A stretch of 64,000 nucleotides of DNA, taken from the NCBI RefSeq assembly GCF_005239225.2, contig NC_133296.1, positions 15,066,001 through 15,130,000 on the forward strand. The letters run 5' to 3'. Source of the DNA: Populus alba. Its lineage: Eukaryota; Streptophyta; Magnoliopsida; Malpighiales; Salicaceae. A model generated the notes under the pieces. That model did not search any database, was not told the origin of the DNA, and saw only the letters and a list, made by a program, of their open reading frames with translations. Each line of letters opens with the position of its first letter. The stretch's first letter is position 1. This document shows positions 59,951-64,000 of this stretch, piece after piece. The translations under genes were made by a program, and so were the position numbers.

Positions 59951-61772
59951 AATTAATCAATTTGGATTAATCTTCTTGATTTGTGGTCCGAGCTTTTCTT
60001 TATTAGTAAGAAACTAAAAAAAAACTATCTTCTTTTAACTTTCTAGTTTTTTTTTTTGAAAATGTTGGGTTAAAATGGTAGATATCTATGTATTCTAAAA
60101 TATGGGAAGATATTAGGCAATGCCTATGGTAATTATGACCCATTAAATTTATGACATATATATATATGGCTTGTTTCATTTAATTAAATCGGCTGAGAAG
60201 CTGTTTTTTGGGATCTATAAGATTTGTTTTCCTTACTGAGAAGGTCCATTTTTTATGTTCTTAAGGTTTGTTCATCCCACATTTTAACCTAATCAATAGG
60301 CTTTAGTTTTTGAAAAGTGATAGGGTACGCACCCAATCACTCATTTATATTTCTTATACAATAAGTTAAGAATAATATTGTTTTTTTATGTTCGTTACCG
60401 TACGTTGCCTTATAAAGTTTTTTTTTATAATTTCATTATGCATTATGTTGTTGATGCCTTATATGTTGAGATTTTTTTTTTTTCTCTTACATATTATTTT
60501 AACTATATATAAGGTGTTTCATAAAGTTTAAAAATTGAATTAGATGCCAATTAATTGAAATAGGATGTACATTTATTGTATAAAAACAATTAAAAAAAAA
60601 GTACCAAATTAAAAAAAGGGGGGGGTCCCTCTTATTTTCACACAAAAAAATCATTTTGGTTGATAAAGATTCAATTCATGAATGTTTGCCCATTGTAATT
60701 TTTATAGTACATTCCTAAGTTTAAAAGAGAAAATTACTGGAAAAAAGGGAGGGCAAAGAAAAAAGATTGATTTGTCACATTGTGATAATAAAATATCTTA
60801 TTTTGCTAAGAGGAGTTTTATTATGGTTGTTCAAAACTTTCATTGTTAGAAAAAAATATATATATATCAAGGTTTGGGAAGATTTTTTTTATTTAGTTTT
60901 TAGTTTATTTTTTATTGATTGAATGGTATTTTGAGTGTAGAAATGGGTTTAGTTTAGTTTTTATGATGTTTATTAGAGATTTTTACGTGAATAAATATAT
61001 AAATTTTTAAAACCTAAAAACTCAAAACCTAACTTTTCAACTACCAGAAATAACCATAATCTGAACTAGTAAATAATATATCATTTTTTCTTATTTTTTA
61101 AATAACATTTTGTTAGCCCTAAAATAAAATAAGAAGAAGAACACCAGGCTCACACATGCATGATCTTCTTTCTATTAAGCTAGAACAACTTCCTAGCCCC
61201 GTGCATCGAGCCTCTAGTCTTTTTTGTCTTTCTTTTTCTCCAAGATTGTTTTAGTTTTTAAAAGATCAAATTTTGAGTTAGATATGGACATTGTTATGTT
61301 CTATCAAAAACCTGGTCCCAAATAAATAAATAACCTTAAAGTTTTTTAAAAATTAAATATATATTAAGCTAATTGTATACTAAATTGTTATAAATTATAG
61401 TATTTGGGTTTAGATTATGAAAAATAGATGAGTATCCAAAATCATATTGGATCAGGTTCAGATATAAAAAAACCATACTTGATATAAGTTTGAGTAAGAT
61501 TTCAATAATTATTTTGGATTCAAATTTAAATATAGAAAATACAAAACTCCACAAATGAGAATCCATTATTACCTCTAATTTTGAAACTCATAAGAAAGAC
61601 AAAATGGCTAGATATTTTGCACATAATGTTTTAACATCGGGTCATCTAACAATGATAATTAGTATATTTGGATTTTTCCCAAAATTATTAAATGGTGACT
61701 TGCAAATTGGCGAGAAAGAAGAAATAAGCATGATGCCAAGCTCTCTAACTCCGTCCGTTTTGCCTGAAAAAA

Positions 61773-61790
61773 TGTGTGTGTGTGTGTGTG
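61773..61790. repeat. (TG)n microsatellite
   Basis: Nine uninterrupted TG units. Confidence 0.9.
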
Positions 61791-61932
61791 TTTTCCAGCC
61801 AAATATAATTTTAAACACGATATTACCATGTAGATAAACAACGGTAACTAAGCTAGCATGTAATGGTTTGCTTTTTTGGTCCCGGCCCCTTGTCACATTC
61901 TTCTGTATACATCTATCAATTTTAATGAAGAA

Positions 61933-61953
61933 TCTCTCTCTCTCTCTCTCTCT
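61933..61953. repeat. (TC)n microsatellite
   Basis: About ten TC units, roughly 320 bp before the GH3 start codon and therefore possibly in the promoter. CT-rich tracts near plant start sites can act as core promoter elements; that role is inference. Confidence 0.85.
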
Positions 61954-62267
61954 GCCATATTGATAACATGGCCATGTCTTGTGGTCTATATCCTGTCGTA
62001 CGATTGCAAGATGGAGCTTCTCTGCAATATTTAGAGGAGTTTTTTTGAGATTTTTAACAAAGGGACCAGCCTTGAGATTAAATCTTCATGATTTAGAGAA
62101 GGAATCTTTCAATGCGTATGGGCTCTCTTTTGTTTCTGTCTATTGTACATAAGAGAGTGTCCCCTACTTCTAGCTCCAATATCTATATTGACACCATTAA
62201 TTATTTGTTTATACTTGTTGTATTGAACCAAGCAAGCTAGCAAGCTACCTCAGCATTCATCACCTTC

Positions 62268-64000
62268 ATGGAACCAAAAAACACCATTAATGGATCGTCA
62301 AGAAGCTATGAGCTTGACATTATCGGTTGGTTCGAGGACATATCAAAGAAAGCCGGCCAAGTTCAGACGGAGACTCTTCGCCGAATTCTTGAGCTCAACT
62401 GGGGTGTGGAGTATCTCAACAAATGGTTAGGGGGTATCAATATTCAAGACATGGATGCAAGTGCATTGGAATCTCTTTACACTTCTTTGGTACCTCTTGC
62501 TTCCCATGCAGATTTAGAGCCTTACATTAGCAGAATTGCTGATGGGGATACTGTTCCGTTGCTCACGAAACAACCTATAACACTTCTCTCCTTAAGGTGT
62601 GTCCTCTTCTCCTCTCCTCTCCTCTCCTCTCATCTTTTTTTTTTTTTTTCAAGTTTTTGGATGCTTGGACCATATTGCTATAGCAAAAGCTTATCTTTTT
62701 AGATATCATGTGGAAAATGGAACCAGAATATTGATAGAGTTGTGAGTTATGGGCTCTATTTGGCTCTTGTTCAGTTTTCTTATCTTTTATGATTTCATGG
62801 GATATATACCTTATGGTTGTCCAAGGATTGGTTGAAGTCTACAAAAGTTCAGCCTTTTTACCTTGATTTGAAAGGATTCCATTAGCCCATGTTTCCACCA
62901 TTTGTAAGAGAATATTTCCAGAATTATTTCCTCCTTTTTTATGATTCTAATTCTGTTCATGGTTACAATTTTCTCAAGCTCTGGAACCACAGACGGAAGG
63001 CAGAAGCTTGTTCCTTTCACTGACCATAGTGCTCGAACAACTCTTCAAATTTTCAGCTTGGCAGCAGCTTATAGATCAAGGTTTGACCAATATCTCTCTC
63101 CCTGTTGGTCACACATAATCCAAATTTGTATGGTTTCTAAGAAGACAATTAAGTTAAGAAAAGATGGATACCTGCACTTTAAATATTGTATTGAACAGTT
63201 GAAAAAAAAACTGTACAAGTAATCATTTGATTTCTTGTACTCTCTCTTTATTTTATGTGGTGGATGTAGGGTTTATCCAACAAGGGAAGGAGGAAGGATC
63301 CTTGAGTTCATATACAGCAGCAAACAATTCAAAACAAAAGGAGGGTTAACAGCAGGAACAGCTACAACCCATTATTATGCAAGTGAAGAGTTTAAGATCA
63401 AGCAAGAAAAAACAAAGTGCTTCACTTGCAGTCCGCAAGAAGTCATTTCTGGTGGAGACTACAAGCAATCTACTTATTGTCATCTTCTTCTTGGCCTCTT
63501 CTTCTGTGATCAAGTAGAGTTTATAACCTCTACTTTTGCTTATAGCATAGTTCAAGCCTTCACATCGTTTGAAGATGTGTGGAGAGACATTTGCAATGAC
63601 ATTAAACATGGTACTCTTAGTGAAAGAATCAACTTGACAAAGATGAGAAAGGCTGTGCTGTCCATCATCTCTCCAAATCCAAGCTTAGCTTCAAAGATAG
63701 AAGAAAACTGCAAGGAGTTGGAGGCTCAAAACTGGCTTGGTTTGATTACTAAGCTCTGGCCAAATTCCAAGTATGTTTACTCCATAATGACAGGCTCAAT
63801 GCAACATTACTTGCAAAAACTAAGGCATTATGCTGGGAGCTTGCCATTAGTGAGTGCTGATTATGGATCAACAGAGAGTTGGATTGGAGCTAATGTGGAT
63901 CCTTATTTGCCTCCTGAAGATGTTACTTTTGCAGTAATACCAACCTTCTCGTATTATGAGTTCATGCCACTTTATAGAGAGAATCATGATTGTGGCTCCG
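62268..64000 (+). CDS. GH3.10: GH3 family acyl-acid amido synthetase, GH3.10/DFL2-like (partial at window end)
   Basis: GH3 enzymes adenylate a carboxylic hormone (auxin, jasmonate or benzoate type) with ATP and join it to an amino acid in the cytosol. Exons seen: 62268-62596, 62979-63080 and 63270 to the window edge; phases join cleanly, giving 387 residues of the roughly 590 usual for the family. Exon 1 carries ELDIIGWFEDISKKAGQVQT and LRRILELNWGVEYL. Exon 2 supplies the nucleotide-binding SSGTTDGRQKLVPF (residues 110-123). Exon 3 has GGRILEFIYSSKQFKTKGG, SGGDYKQSTYCHLLLGLFF and the second ATP motif SADYGSTESW. The wording SSGTTDG with STYCHLLLGL is what I recall for the GH3.10/DFL2 branch rather than the auxin-conjugating group II. 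Arabidopsis GH3.10 is reported to act on jasmonate; the substrate here is inference. Intron 1 contains a CCTCT repeat and intron 2 is 189 nt. Confidence 0.93.
62610..62631. repeat. (CTCTC)n pentanucleotide repeat in GH3 intron 1
   Basis: Four to five CCTCT units lie just after the 5' splice site of the first intron, followed by a T-run. Confidence 0.85.

Larger units (their letters stand above)
55960..62260. other. Intergenic DNA upstream of the GH3 gene
   Basis: About 6.3 kb without a supportable gene. Frames at 57517-57783, 58727-58930, 59051-59384 and 61604-61896 are short and unlike known proteins. Visible content: a dispersed-repeat-like stretch at 57640-57900, retroelement debris at 59800-59950, and microsatellites at 59167-59191, 61773-61790 and 61933-61953. 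Auxin-response TGTCTC words were looked for in the last 400 bp before the GH3 start and not found. Confidence 0.5.

Noticed and set aside
62941..63222. 93-aa plus-strand frame
   Set aside because: It is GH3 exon 2 read out into intron 2 past a good donor at 63081.
1..64000. Clustered prokaryote-type systems such as CRISPR arrays or defence operons
   Set aside because: The DNA is plant nuclear; the tandem repeats seen are minisatellites without regular unique spacers, and no operon-like gene arrangement is present.

Overview
This window is nuclear DNA of a woody eudicot, most likely Populus or another member of the Salicaceae. The reasons are: genes split by short GT-AG introns, AT-rich intergenic DNA, plant-only gene families (DUF789, clade E PP2C, GH3), a plant-type intron-containing tRNA-Tyr, and a swarm of AT-rich non-autonomous elements of a kind I associate with poplar. 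The species assignment is inference; no marker gene settles it.

Layout. 1-14,000 is gene-free apart from one tRNA-Tyr (3166-3258, minus); it starts inside a ~67-bp tandem repeat and carries several short AT-rich elements. 14,095-16,197 (minus) is a complete six-exon DUF789 gene (317 aa). 17,250-43,000 is about 26 kb without a convincing protein gene. It holds a tRNA-derived SINE (17495-17681), a 1,048-bp terminal-inverted-repeat element (19895-20942), a 155-bp hAT-type MITE with a perfect 8-bp target duplication (36720-36874), a 66-bp minisatellite made of paired hairpins (27871-28231), and degenerate retroelement debris. 43,000-49,100 is the gene-rich core: a clade E protein phosphatase 2C (473 aa) whose leader has a probable 1.3-kb intron and four upstream ORFs, then a small secreted proline/glycine-rich cell-wall protein (96 aa). 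At 51,591-51,776 (minus) lies a 61-aa tail-anchored membrane protein. At 55,346-55,417 (minus) is tRNA-Gln(CUG), 109 bp from a relic of a pentatricopeptide-repeat gene that has lost its start codon and its repeats. The window ends inside a GH3.10-type acyl-amido synthetase gene (62,268 onward, plus).

The genes do not form a pathway. Two of them (PP2C and GH3) belong to families active in phosphorylation and hormone signalling, but nothing in the sequence links them. I did not find a convincing new multi-gene system. The observations most worth following are the uORF set before the PP2C, the hairpin minisatellite with paired base changes, the intact SINE and MITE insertions with readable target-site duplications, the beheaded PPR relic, and the tandemly duplicated splice-donor segment behind the small membrane-protein gene.
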